From positions 1-16,478 of the forward strand of contig JAUVUL010000003.1 of assembly GCA_030600975.1 (NCBI GenBank): a DNA stretch of 16,478 nucleotides, in the 5' to 3' direction. The notes beneath the pieces were generated by a model. That model did not search any database. It was given only the letters and a program-made list of their open reading frames with translations, and was not told the DNA's origin. Positions 7,667 to 15,249 of the stretch are shown here, in pieces. Every line of letters starts with the position of its first letter. Positions within the stretch are counted from its first letter, which is position 1. The position numbers were made by a program, and so were the translations under genes. Source of the DNA: Candidatus Aegiribacteria sp. (GTDB lineage: Bacteria > Fermentibacterota > Fermentibacteria > Fermentibacterales > JCC-6).

Positions 7667-7795
7667 GTTAACCTCTTCCTTAATAATAGACAGGGAACAT
7701 GATTTTCTTTTCTACGAATCTTCGAATTCTCCTTTGGAGAGCGTTCTTCTCCGTGCCTGCGGTCCCGGGTCAGTGAATTTCCACAGGTTCTATTA
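7667..7795. other. Intergenic gap between the PAS kinase and FIST genes
   Basis: There are 129 bases here. There is a small hairpin-capable TCTCC/GGAGA pair with a 3-base loop (7728-7740) but no T-tract, and no -35/-10 pair that I find convincing. Read-through from the PAS kinase gene into the FIST-kinase pair is therefore possible. Confidence 0.4.
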
Positions 7796-10396
7796 TCACT
7801 TTTTCAGAAGCGCGAGGGCTATCATCTTGTACAGATCTCTTATGTCGTAAGGTTTACTGAGGAAGAACAGACCTTTTCTTCGAATCAAATCGGGATCGGA
7901 TTTATAGTTCATGTACCCGCTCGTCAGAACAACAGAAAGTCCAGGTTTGACCTTAAGAATCCGGTCCACAAGCTCAATACCGGATATACCGGGTAGAACC
8001 ACATCACTGAACAACATGTCAAACTCTCCGTTTTCCTTTTCGAAACTTGTAAAAGCTTCTTCAGCGGTTGCGGCTTCCACGACAGCATAACCCTTTTCAC
8101 GTAAAGCTCTTGCGGCGAATTCCAGGACTCCGGGATCGTCTTCCACTAAAAGAATTCTCTCACAGCATTTTCTGTCAACATGAATATCAGATTGAATTTC
8201 CTTCACCTGAATTCCTTTCTTATCCGATACAGAAGCCGGCAGGAACACTCTAAAGGTTGAGCCATTTCCCGGTCCGCTCTCGGTCTCCACCCATCCATGA
8301 TGCTGCTTAACAATGCCGTACACTGTCGAAAGACCCAGGCCTGTACCTTTCTCGCCCTTTGTTGAGAAAAACGGTTCAAAAACTCTGCTTATCGTTTCAT
8401 CATCCATCCCTATACCGGTGTCTTTCATAGTCATACATACGAAATTTCCGATGGTCGCCTCAGCTCTGGCATTCGCCTCGCTTCTGTTAAGAACTACGTT
8501 CTCCGTCATCAGAGTAATGGTGCCACCATCCGGCATCGCATCACGGGCGTTAATGGTCAGGTTCAGAATAACTTGTTCCAGCTGTCCATCATCGGCCTCT
8601 ATATTCCAGAGATTTTCTACTATGTTGGTCTCTACTTCGATGTTTTCGCCTATCACTCTGCGAATCATGTCCGTTATTCTGGAAATCGTATCGTTGAGAT
8701 TCACTACGTTCAGCTTCAATACCTGCCTGCGACTTAATGCCAGAAGCCTCTGGCAGATATCGGCAGCTCGCAGCGTACTTGTCTTTATTTCCTGAAGATC
8801 GGTGGAAATGGAACTACCCTTTCCTGCCTTCTGTAGAGCAAGGTCACTATATCCAAGTATGGCCGTCAGCAGGTTGTTGAAATCGTGTGCAATGCCTCCT
8901 GCAAGTCTTCCTATTGCTTCCATCTTCTGCGAATGCCTAAGTTCGTCCTCAAGACGTTTATGCTCAGTGATATCGATAAAACTCTCCAGACCTCCGATTG
9001 CTTCCCCGTTTGAATCTCTCAGAACATCAAGATTCTTTAATAGTACGATATCCCCGCCATTGACATGTATCGTACACTCCCTGTGGTAAACCGGTTTGTT
9101 CACTGTTTCCTCGAAAAGTATGCATTCTTCTCTGCACGCATCACAGTTCAATGCTGAAAGGCAATCCTTTCCGATAATCTGCTTCGCTTTCAATCCTGTT
9201 ATCTCTTCAGCCACTTCGTTCCAGGAAGTTATCCGCCTGTTCGAATCCACGGTAAAGAGACCACTCGGCATTGTTCGAAGCAGTAATTGTGACCACTCTT
9301 CACTGTCCCGCAGTGCTTTCTCGGTCTCCTTTCGACTGGTAATGTCCTGACCCTGAGCTATTGTTGCCTTAATGGTCACGCCGTCATCCTCGTAGATGTT
9401 CGCCGAGTTCCAGATCGCAAATCGGATACTGCCATCACTGTGAAGAATGGGGATATCAACCGATTCCCAGAATTGCCCGACCAGAGTGAATTCGATCTTT
9501 TTCATCGAATCATTCCGGCTCTCCTCGGGGAACAGTACCGAAAGTCTCTGTCCTATAACCTCGTCTGCGTTGCGACCCGAAAGAAGCTCAAAGGCGTGGT
9601 TGAATCTTGTTATAACGAAATCCGGGTTCCAGACTATTATCGGAGCGTTGGCGTAATAGATGAGGCTTTCCAGGTAAGAGCTTGTATTAATGAGTTCTTC
9701 CTGTGTACGTTTGAGATCGCTGATATCGCTCAAGGTTACTATCGTTTTGTCGGGTTTTCCTTCCGGGTCCCTTATGAACGACATGCCAAAAAGAACAGTT
9801 ATCTCTTTTCCGTCTCTGGATGTGATCGTAATCGGAACAGGTGCGGGAACCTCATCCTTGAGAGTTGTTCTGATAATTTCGGTAACAAGCGGTATGTCAT
9901 CCGGAACAGATAATTTCTTGCACATCTCGATCATTTCTTCCCCGAGAAACTCGCTCATTTCGTAGCCGACCATATTAATGAAGGTCTGATTGATGAAGAA
10001 TAACTTACCATCCCGATCAAGCATGAGAAGCCCGGCGTCCATCGCGTTGACTGTATTCGCTACAGCCGCAAGCCGCTCCTGTTCCGCTCTCTGCTTTTTA
10101 TCGATACTGCTTTTAAGAAGCAGAAGGATATAAATACCAAACCCGAGAATAAATACCGTTTCTATTGCCGCTTCGCTCAAGTTGGCCGGAGTTTGCGGCG
10201 CGCCAAGAACGTAATAAGGAATATCCAGTATTTCATTCAGCCACAGAAACGCGACAATTACAAGTATAGCCAGGGTAACGATGGACAGGATTCCAAAGGA
10301 ATGAGGGTTCTTTCCTGAAAGGGTTTCTCCGTTAAGCTTCTCCCGGGTCTCTTCCGATTCCTTACCAGACTGATGCGAATCCATAGTTATTCTCAT
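7796..10396 (-). CDS. Membrane hybrid histidine kinase: 2 TM, three PAS, HisKA, HATPase, receiver
   Basis: The product has 866 residues. Hydrophobic segments at about 34-54 and 77-95 enclose a short, roughly 22-residue extracytoplasmic loop, too small for a classical sensor domain. PAS domains follow at about 108-230, 240-355 and 368-480. The third carries a cysteine cluster (Cys412, 418, 421, 425). HisKA has His504 in GGIAHDFNNLL, the hallmark of the NtrB/PAS-kinase subclass. HATPase motifs are Asn612/Asn616 (LNLTINARDA), DTGIGM at 659-664 and GEKGTGLGLSTV at 681-692. The C-terminal receiver (about 746-865) keeps Asp798 and Lys848. The ATG at 10396 has AGGA 6 bases upstream; ATG 10384 is an alternative. 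It probably senses an intracellular or membrane-derived cue through PAS. It may be co-transcribed with the downstream FIST and kinase genes. Confidence 0.95.
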   Translation of the reverse strand: MRITMDSHQSGKESEETREKLNGETLSGKNPHSFGILSIVTLAILVIVAFLWLNEILDIPYYVLGAPQTPANLSEAAIETVFILGFGIYILLLLKSSIDKKQRAEQERLAAVANTVNAMDAGLLMLDRDGKLFFINQTFINMVGYEMSEFLGEEMIEMCKKLSVPDDIPLVTEIIRTTLKDEVPAPVPITITSRDGKEITVLFGMSFIRDPEGKPDKTIVTLSDISDLKRTQEELINTSSYLESLIYYANAPIIVWNPDFVITRFNHAFELLSGRNADEVIGQRLSVLFPEESRNDSMKKIEFTLVGQFWESVDIPILHSDGSIRFAIWNSANIYEDDGVTIKATIAQGQDITSRKETEKALRDSEEWSQLLLRTMPSGLFTVDSNRRITSWNEVAEEITGLKAKQIIGKDCLSALNCDACREECILFEETVNKPVYHRECTIHVNGGDIVLLKNLDVLRDSNGEAIGGLESFIDITEHKRLEDELRHSQKMEAIGRLAGGIAHDFNNLLTAILGYSDLALQKAGKGSSISTDLQEIKTSTLRAADICQRLLALSRRQVLKLNVVNLNDTISRITDMIRRVIGENIEVETNIVENLWNIEADDGQLEQVILNLTINARDAMPDGGTITLMTENVVLNRSEANARAEATIGNFVCMTMKDTGIGMDDETISRVFEPFFSTKGEKGTGLGLSTVYGIVKQHHGWVETESGPGNGSTFRVFLPASVSDKKGIQVKEIQSDIHVDRKCCERILLVEDDPGVLEFAARALREKGYAVVEAATAEEAFTSFEKENGEFDMLFSDVVLPGISGIELVDRILKVKPGLSVVLTSGYMNYKSDPDLIRRKGLFFLSKPYDIRDLYKMIALALLKK

Positions 10397-10721
10397 CCAA
10401 TATCCTGTTCAGTAAAGCCCCCGGTGCTATCAGGAAACCGGATCTCAACATATCTACAACACAGTCCCGGTAACACCCCTCCGCCTACTAACCAACCGTA
10501 TATTTTTACTTAAACTGACAATACCGGGAGCAGTCATGCCCTGTCAATTCCGAGATCCGCTCAGCAACGCCATCACTCCATCCCGGAATTCTGAAGTGCA
10601 GTTACAAAGTGTTACGAATTGTTAATATTCTCTTCATACAGCAGGAATAGATAAGTTTCAGATGCTTATGCTCGTACTTGCAACAACAGTGTTACCTGTC
10701 GGTTTTATCAGAGGAGTTGAA
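10397..10721. other. Divergent intergenic region between the PAS kinase and the secreted beta-helix gene
   Basis: These 325 bases hold the predicted minus-strand promoter at 10518-10547 and the leader of the gene at 10722. No credible -35/-10 pair was found for the + strand gene; an AT-rich stretch near 10610-10640 is the likeliest place. An AATTCCG/CGGAATT pair (about 10545-10592) is a weak, widely spaced inverted repeat. Confidence 0.45.
10518..10547 (-). promoter_or_regulatory. Probable promoter of the PAS hybrid kinase gene
   Basis: On the minus strand, a perfect TTGACA (10547-10542) is followed after 18 bases by TATTGT (10523-10518). The -10 match is only partial. The leader to ATG 10396 would be about 115 bases. 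Confidence 0.45.
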
Positions 10722-12551
10722 ATGCACCGGTTGTTATTTCTGTCAGTCATTGTGCTTTCACTTGCGCAGGGTGGAGTTCAGGATCATCTCATTACGATGG
10801 CGGACATCTATATCGGCCCGGGACAGGACACTTTGCTTATTGATGAAGATTTCGTCCAGGATGGCAACATCGTCATTTATGGAGATGGAGTTCTGCTTGT
10901 TGATAACGCCAAGCTGACTGTTTCCGGACATGTCTACGCCCAGGATCAGGGTAAGGCTGTATTCAGAAACAATGCCTGGCTTCACTTCAATCAGTTCTAT
11001 GTGGGTCAATATTATGTATTCCTTATTGACAGCTCCGTGTTTGAAGCTTCAGACGCAACTGTGGATGCGAACGGTGTAATGCACTACGCTCAGCTTCATG
11101 ATGATTGTATCTACACCGCTGTGCGTACTGATTTTCCCGACTGGACATTCAGAAAAGTTTTCGACAGGGCATCCCTTATACTGGAAGATGTGGATCATGT
11201 CGGGGATATTATGGTTGACGATTCCTGTTTCGTGCATTTCACTCGATGCGACACACTAATGCCTTGGCTGGAAACCTGTGACGGTTCCGTAATAAATATG
11301 GAGTTTCCTGATCCGGATTATGTCGATCATTTCGAGTTCTCTGAAAACACACCCGGCGTTGACGGTATAGGTTTTACGTTCATCGTCGATCAATGCAACA
11401 GGTGCTGGTGGTCTCTTGAATCTCAGTCCGGTTCTACGGTTACGATAAACAACTCTGAAATACGAGGTTCATGCGTCAGAATGCCAGGCTCCAATACAGT
11501 CAATATTCAGAATATCGAGAACTACAGTTTTTATTCGCATCTGGAAGTTCCTCTGGAAGACAGGCTGCTTGAATACAACAACACTTACGTATACTGGTGG
11601 AACTGGTATCCGATGGAGAATACCATATTCAATATAGATTCCAGTGTTTTCGGAGAACTGATAGGAAGAGGCAATTCCGAGACCTGTGCCACGAATTGTG
11701 TTCATGACGGTGCAACGATATGCCTGAGTGTTACAGACAGCGCCTTTGTCTCGTTTGCCGATGGGTCATGCCTTGCTTTTATATCTTCCTTCAAGAGGGG
11801 AACAATGCTGCTATTGAACTCCTCTGTAACTCCCACATGGCCTTATCAGTCCACGAATATCGCTCATGATCATTCCTCGATACTGGCTGTCAACTCGTAT
11901 TTCGAATACGAGCCTGAAGCGGTTGATACCGCTCTTGTAATAGTGGTAGCGATAGACGGGCCGCCATCCGGACAGGCTGATGACAGTATTGATATAACCG
12001 GCTCCGCGTGGATGGATACCGGTGAATACAATCCGACAGAATTCGACAGGTACAGGGTCTCCTGGGCTGAAGACGGAGGCTCGGACTGGACACTGATCGC
12101 AGAGTCAACGACCCAGGCACAAAACGAAGTTATTGGTTCATGGAATACATCGGGAATGACTGAGGGAGAGTACGATCTTCGGCTTACTCTGTACAGCACA
12201 GCTGATGACAGTCTGACAGCGTCGGCGGATATTACTCTATATCCCCTCGGGATCGAGGAATCTCACGGTCAGAATCACAGCTGTTATCTGAGTTATCCAA
12301 ATCCATTCACTGCGGGAGCAGCATTCACTTACAGGCTGACTGCTAATGAAACTGTAGTACTCCGTGTCTTCGATGTATGTGGACGTCTCGTGGATACACT
12401 GATGAATGAAGCTCAGACAGCGGGAGAACATTCTGTAACCTGGGATTCCTCTGGTAATTCCGGTCATAGCATGAGCGCGGGTATTTACTTCTGTGATTTT
12501 CAGGTCGGGGATGAGTATGCTCAGACGGGTAAAGTCCTGCTCTTCAGGTAA
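10722..12551 (+). CDS. Large secreted beta-helix-like protein with type A (T9SS-like) sorting domain
   Basis: ATG 10722 follows GAGGAG (10711-10716) by 5 bases and opens a signal peptide (MHRLLFLSVIVLSLAQG). An upstream in-frame ATG at 10662 lacks a ribosome site. The 609-residue protein has, after the signal, repeated short strands rich in Asn, Ser, Asp and Val (for example AKLTVSGHVYAQDQGKAVF and SGSTVTINNSEIRGSCVRM) to about residue 400, consistent with a right-handed beta-helix. A beta-sandwich segment follows (YRVSWAEDGGSDWTLIAES to EGEYDLRLTLYS, about 445-500). Residues 520-609 are a FlgD-like sorting domain: YPNPF, LRVFDVCGRLVDTL, SAGIYF and the final GKVLLFR. Cysteines are unusually frequent for such a protein. 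It is probably surface exposed; substrate or partner unknown. It converges with TPR copy 2. Confidence 0.88.
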   Translation: MHRLLFLSVIVLSLAQGGVQDHLITMADIYIGPGQDTLLIDEDFVQDGNIVIYGDGVLLVDNAKLTVSGHVYAQDQGKAVFRNNAWLHFNQFYVGQYYVFLIDSSVFEASDATVDANGVMHYAQLHDDCIYTAVRTDFPDWTFRKVFDRASLILEDVDHVGDIMVDDSCFVHFTRCDTLMPWLETCDGSVINMEFPDPDYVDHFEFSENTPGVDGIGFTFIVDQCNRCWWSLESQSGSTVTINNSEIRGSCVRMPGSNTVNIQNIENYSFYSHLEVPLEDRLLEYNNTYVYWWNWYPMENTIFNIDSSVFGELIGRGNSETCATNCVHDGATICLSVTDSAFVSFADGSCLAFISSFKRGTMLLLNSSVTPTWPYQSTNIAHDHSSILAVNSYFEYEPEAVDTALVIVVAIDGPPSGQADDSIDITGSAWMDTGEYNPTEFDRYRVSWAEDGGSDWTLIAESTTQAQNEVIGSWNTSGMTEGEYDLRLTLYSTADDSLTASADITLYPLGIEESHGQNHSCYLSYPNPFTAGAAFTYRLTANETVVLRVFDVCGRLVDTLMNEAQTAGEHSVTWDSSGNSGHSMSAGIYFCDFQVGDEYAQTGKVLLFR

Positions 12552-12620
12552 CACGAGCAGTTAATCAGCAACACATTCGTTCGCCGATTTGATGTACCGG
12601 TCATGTTCTGAAGAAAGATG

Positions 12621-13967
12621 CTACTCTTGCTCCTGAGAGAAGTCTTTACCGTAAAGCTTGATTATGCACTCAGGGCAGATCCCGTGAGTGATTTTCGCAT
12701 CGGAGTGTTCGGAGATATAGGACTCGATCTGCCGCCAGTAGCCGTCATCGTCCCTGACTTTCTTGCAGTTCGCGCAGATAGGAAGCATGCCCTGAAGTTT
12801 TTTAACGTCAGCAAGGGCATCACGAAGCTGATCATTCTTTCTGGAAAGCTCAACGTTCTTCAGACGATAGATCTCAGCTTCCTTTTCCTTCTTCTCTGTC
12901 TCGAACCGTACCTGAAGTCCGGCTATCTTCTCCATGCTCTTCTCGTTCAGGTGCTCTTCCAGGCATGCTTTAAGTTCCCGGGAGTGCTGAAGCGCTTTCT
13001 GCAGATCCCCTTTTGCCTCAAAAAGGTCCGTTATATTCCCCAGACAGAGGATTTCCCAGTCCTTTATCTTAAGCTTTCTTGTTATCTTCAGGCCTCTCAT
13101 AATAAGTTCTTCAGCTTCATCGAGACGCCTCAGGGCGGTGTATACCCCGCCTAAACAACCGCATGTATAGGCGATTCCTCGCCTGTTGCCGATCTCCTCG
13201 TACAATTCAAGGCTCTTTATGAAGAAGTCCAGAGCTGATTCGTTATCGTCGAGGTCTTGATGCAGAATTCCAAGATTGCCGAGAGTGTTTGCGGAACCCT
13301 TTTTGTCTCCAAGATCGTCACTGATATCAAGGGCCTTCTGGAAGTACTCCCGGGCATTGTCAAGTTCCTTCTTTCTACCGAAAACCATACCAATGTTGTT
13401 GTAGAGGGATGCCAGATGTGAACGGGCTCCTGATTTCTTCCATACTGATTCGGCGTGTTCATAGAACGATATCGAGAGTTCCAGCCGATCAAGTGTTGCG
13501 TAGCATGCCCCTATATTGAAGTAAAAGCTGGCGAGTCCTTCTCTGCTGTCATCGCATTCCTGCTTCTTCTTAAGAGCTATATGGTAATGCTCGAGAGCTT
13601 TATCAATCATACCCTGAGCCCTGTAGGTTAAGGCTATAGTACTGTGACCGATTGCCAAGCCGTTCTTGTCTCCGAGTTCCTCATAGATCTCCATGGACTT
13701 CCGGGAATACGACATCGCCTCGGTAAATTTCCCCACCTCGCGATTGATCATTCCAAGTATTCTATAGCTTATTGCCTGCTCGGTAAGAAGCCCTTGCTTC
13801 TCCGCAATATCCTGTGCTTCCAACACATAGGCTTCCGCTTCGCGGGGATCAGAATGACCATGGAGGTTAGCAAGTTTGTTCAGTAAGGATACAAGATCTG
13901 AACCGGGAGGTTTCTGCCTGAGCCTTTTCAGTTCCTTCTCCAGCGCTATGATTTCCTTATTCGACAT
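12621..13967 (-). CDS. TPR protein with coiled coil and C-terminal Cys4 module (copy 2)
   Basis: This 448-residue paralogue of the gene at 3004-4344 aligns with it without gaps, plus two extra C-terminal residues. The ATG at 13967 has GGAG at 13979-13976 with the same 8-base spacing as copy 1. TPR units with a 40-residue period span about 66-339, the coiled coil about 343-392, and the Cys4 tail has Cys398, 401, 431 and 434. Over the last 100 or so residues the copies differ at roughly a dozen positions by eye, while the first 180 residues differ much more, especially 31-75 and 140-182. This suggests a constrained output end and a diverging partner-binding end. It has its own promoter, lies downstream of the hydrolase gene, and converges with the beta-helix gene. 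Cytoplasmic adaptor or scaffold function is inference. Confidence 0.9.
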   Translation of the reverse strand: MSNKEIIALEKELKRLRQKPPGSDLVSLLNKLANLHGHSDPREAEAYVLEAQDIAEKQGLLTEQAISYRILGMINREVGKFTEAMSYSRKSMEIYEELGDKNGLAIGHSTIALTYRAQGMIDKALEHYHIALKKKQECDDSREGLASFYFNIGACYATLDRLELSISFYEHAESVWKKSGARSHLASLYNNIGMVFGRKKELDNAREYFQKALDISDDLGDKKGSANTLGNLGILHQDLDDNESALDFFIKSLELYEEIGNRRGIAYTCGCLGGVYTALRRLDEAEELIMRGLKITRKLKIKDWEILCLGNITDLFEAKGDLQKALQHSRELKACLEEHLNEKSMEKIAGLQVRFETEKKEKEAEIYRLKNVELSRKNDQLRDALADVKKLQGMLPICANCKKVRDDDGYWRQIESYISEHSDAKITHGICPECIIKLYGKDFSQEQE

Positions 13968-13975
13968 ATTGCAGG

Positions 13976-14008
13976 CTCCATAACCCCTTCAAAACAGCCA
14001 GCTTCCTG
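13976..14008 (-). promoter_or_regulatory. Conserved 5' leader element of TPR copy 2
   Basis: This is the counterpart of 4353-4385: 33 bases with only three or four differences, ending in the same GGAG ribosome site. The bases upstream of it, between it and the -10 box, are much less alike and about 25 shorter. Confidence 0.45.
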
Positions 14009-14033
14009 TCTGTCAATGCTCCTGCTCAAAAGC

Positions 14034-14062
14034 ATAATATCCGTTCCTGTTGCGCGTGTCAA
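14034..14062 (-). promoter_or_regulatory. Consensus sigma-70-type promoter of TPR copy 2
   Basis: On the minus strand, TTGACA (14062-14057), a 17-base spacer and TATTAT (14039-14034) match the boxes ahead of TPR copy 1. The conserved TTAAT-like bases just upstream of -35 also match. The gene is therefore probably transcribed independently of the hydrolase. Confidence 0.75.
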
Positions 14063-14117
14063 TTAACCAAACAGGTCTGCAGGGAGATTTAGCAAAGAGC
14101 TTATAGACAGATGGAAA

Positions 14118-14825
14118 TCATTCAGAACCGACAAACTCCTCCAGCACACTGTAGTACTGCGGATAATTCTGTATGTCGTTATGAGTTGCACCCTCAATCA
14201 CGACTACTTCAAGGATGTCCTGGTCGAACTCCGAGATAAGTCCCTCCGTCGACCAGCCGGGAATTATCTCATCTCTCCCTGCCATAATGATAAGCGTCCG
14301 CGCGGTGATGCTTCCTGCCCTGCTGACGGAATCGTAGCGATCCTTCAGCAAGAACTTCACCGGGAAAAACGGATAGGCTGCCCGGGCTACGCTCACCATG
14401 CTGTCGAAAGGCTCTATCAGCACCAGCCTGTCTACACCTCTCTGAGAGGCCAGGTAGGTGGCCACACCTGTGCCGAGGCTTCTGCCGATGACGGAGACCT
14501 TCTCGTGGTTCTGTGATACGTGGTCGTAGATTGACAGGGCGTCTGTATACAGACCTTCTTCCGTGGGGCTGCCGTCACTCTCCCCATAGCCTCTGTAGTT
14601 GAGCAGGTAGACTGTCTGATTATCGAAGATAAGTTTGAAATCGGGGATGCTCGCTTCAGGTCTCTCGGCGTTTCCACCGAAGTATATGACAGCTTCATCA
14701 CTGCCCTCGTTCACTACCCATCCCCTGAGGGTGATCTCTCCGCTCCGTATCTCTACGGACTTCTCGCCGGTGTACATCACCCCCGGCTGCGGGAAGTAGA
14801 TGAAAACTCTCTGGTTCAGATACAT
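14118..14825 (-). CDS. Alpha/beta hydrolase (serine hydrolase), probably membrane anchored
   Basis: The open frame from ATG 14825 gives 235 residues. The fold's motifs are in order: oxyanion region YFGGNAE (48-54), LNYRGYGESDG (75-85), nucleophile elbow GRSLGTG with Ser116, Asp185 in MAGRDEIIP, and His215 in EGATHND, a complete triad. Sequence resembles the ABHD17/BEM46-YfhR type of hydrolase, which often has an N-terminal membrane helix; substrate unknown. ATG 14825 has no ribosome site. The same frame continues upstream for 26 codons encoding a membrane helix but lacks a start there, whereas a good start lies in another frame at 14911 (see 14826-14911). The true protein may be 264 residues, reached by a -1 shift, or the sequence may carry a one-base deletion. 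TPR copy 2 lies downstream with its own promoter. Confidence 0.85.
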   Translation of the reverse strand: MYLNQRVFIYFPQPGVMYTGEKSVEIRSGEITLRGWVVNEGSDEAVIYFGGNAERPEASIPDFKLIFDNQTVYLLNYRGYGESDGSPTEEGLYTDALSIYDHVSQNHEKVSVIGRSLGTGVATYLASQRGVDRLVLIEPFDSMVSVARAAYPFFPVKFLLKDRYDSVSRAGSITARTLIIMAGRDEIIPGWSTEGLISEFDQDILEVVVIEGATHNDIQNYPQYYSVLEEFVGSE

Positions 14826-14911
14826 GTACGCACAAATCGCCAGGTAAACAACCGCTGCTATCAGGATGAATGCTATAAGTGTTCTCCTAATGGGTCCCGT
14901 TTCTTTTTCAT
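14826..14911 (-). other. Out-of-frame start and membrane anchor of the hydrolase (possible -1 frameshift or one-base indel)
   Basis: ATG 14911-14909 has GGAG at 14919-14916 and a TATAAT -10 at 14943-14938, but its own frame stops after 12 codons (TAG, 14875-14873). In the hydrolase frame the stretch from 14903 to 14826 reads ETGPIRRTLIAFILIAAVVY and then LAICAY, a positively charged flank plus a transmembrane helix leading straight into MYLNQ. A -1 slip on AAA-AAG just after the ATG (T-run 14904-14908 on the + strand) joins the two frames as MKKETGPIRR and so on. One additional A in the run would do the same. Confidence 0.6.
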
Positions 14912-14937
14912 GTAGCTCCGCTGTGTTTGCTTTTACG

Positions 14938-14943
14938 ATTATA
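14938..14943 (-). promoter_or_regulatory. Consensus -10 box ahead of the hydrolase start at 14911
   Basis: The minus strand reads TATAAT here. The best -35-like sequence, TTGCTG, is 19 bases upstream and weak. Transcription from about 14931 would give a short leader containing the GGAG before ATG 14911, which supports that ATG rather than 14825. Confidence 0.45.
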
Positions 14944-15037
14944 CTTCCTCTTTAAATAGTTCCAGCAATTTCTCACAATACTCTCTGTACTTCTCCATAA
15001 ACTCCACTGTACTTACAGTTCCAGGAGCCATTGCCAT
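14939..15037 (-). CDS. Possible small protein (32 residues), doubtful
   Basis: ATG 15037 opens 32 codons ending at TAA 14941-14939. Its second half, MEKYREYCEKLLELFKEEV, would be a regular amphipathic helix with plausible codon use. The ribosome site is poor at both possible starts (15037; 14998 has GGAG but only 3 bases away). It overlaps the ATPase remnant at 15013-15174 in another frame, and its stop overlaps the -10 box of the hydrolase. It could be a remnant of a longer gene or chance. Confidence 0.2.
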   Translation of the reverse strand: MAMAPGTVSTVEFMEKYREYCEKLLELFKEEV

Positions 15038-15174
15038 GCAGGAAGAATTTCAACTGTCCGTCCATTCCGCTCAAATGTACTTCTATCGTCTGCTGTTATT
15101 ATTATGCAGAGTGAGATTCCCGCTTGAGCCACTGCTTCAAGAAGACTGTCAACCTCCCTCTGCCGATTGGTTCC
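15013..15174 (-). pseudogene. C-terminal remnant of an AAA/DUF4143-type ATPase
   Basis: Between a TAG (15177-15175) and TAA (15015-15013) one frame reads REVDSLLEAVAQAG, then IIITADD, NGRTVEILPAWQWLLEL at its end. The pattern 'RE(I/V)-x-LL-A ... (I/L)-I-T ... G-x-x-(I/V)-x-(I/V)-x-P-x-W-x-WLL' is the usual C-terminal ending of archaeal/bacterial ATPase-2-type AAA proteins that carry DUF4143-like domains. The upstream sequence in the same frame has stops at TGA and TAG, and no ATPase domain or Walker motifs are found, so this appears to be a decayed 3' end, possibly left by deletion between the transporter and hydrolase genes. Family assignment is from memory of the motif only. Confidence 0.5.
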
Positions 15175-15249
15175 CTATGCGATTCAGAGGTGATCATGAA
15201 TCCTGCAAAAAGGTTTTCCACTATCCTGGCTGCATATTGCTAACTCTCT

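Noticed and set aside
7683..7688. TATTAT -10-like box ahead of the FIST gene
   Set aside because: No -35 partner at 16-18 bases, and a start of transcription there would fall within the ribosome-binding region.
7728..7740. TCTCC/GGAGA hairpin as a terminator after the PAS kinase gene
   Set aside because: The stem is only five base pairs and no T-tract follows on either strand.
10662..10721. Longer N-terminus for the beta-helix protein starting at ATG 10662
   Set aside because: ATG 10722 has GAGGAG at ideal spacing and directly begins a signal peptide; the upstream ATG has neither.
12618..13154. A 178-codon + strand open frame opposite TPR copy 2, with a similar frame at 3061-3369 opposite copy 1
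   Set aside because: Their apparent similarity is the mirror of the conserved C-terminal coding region on the other strand. Neither has a ribosome site or independent motif.
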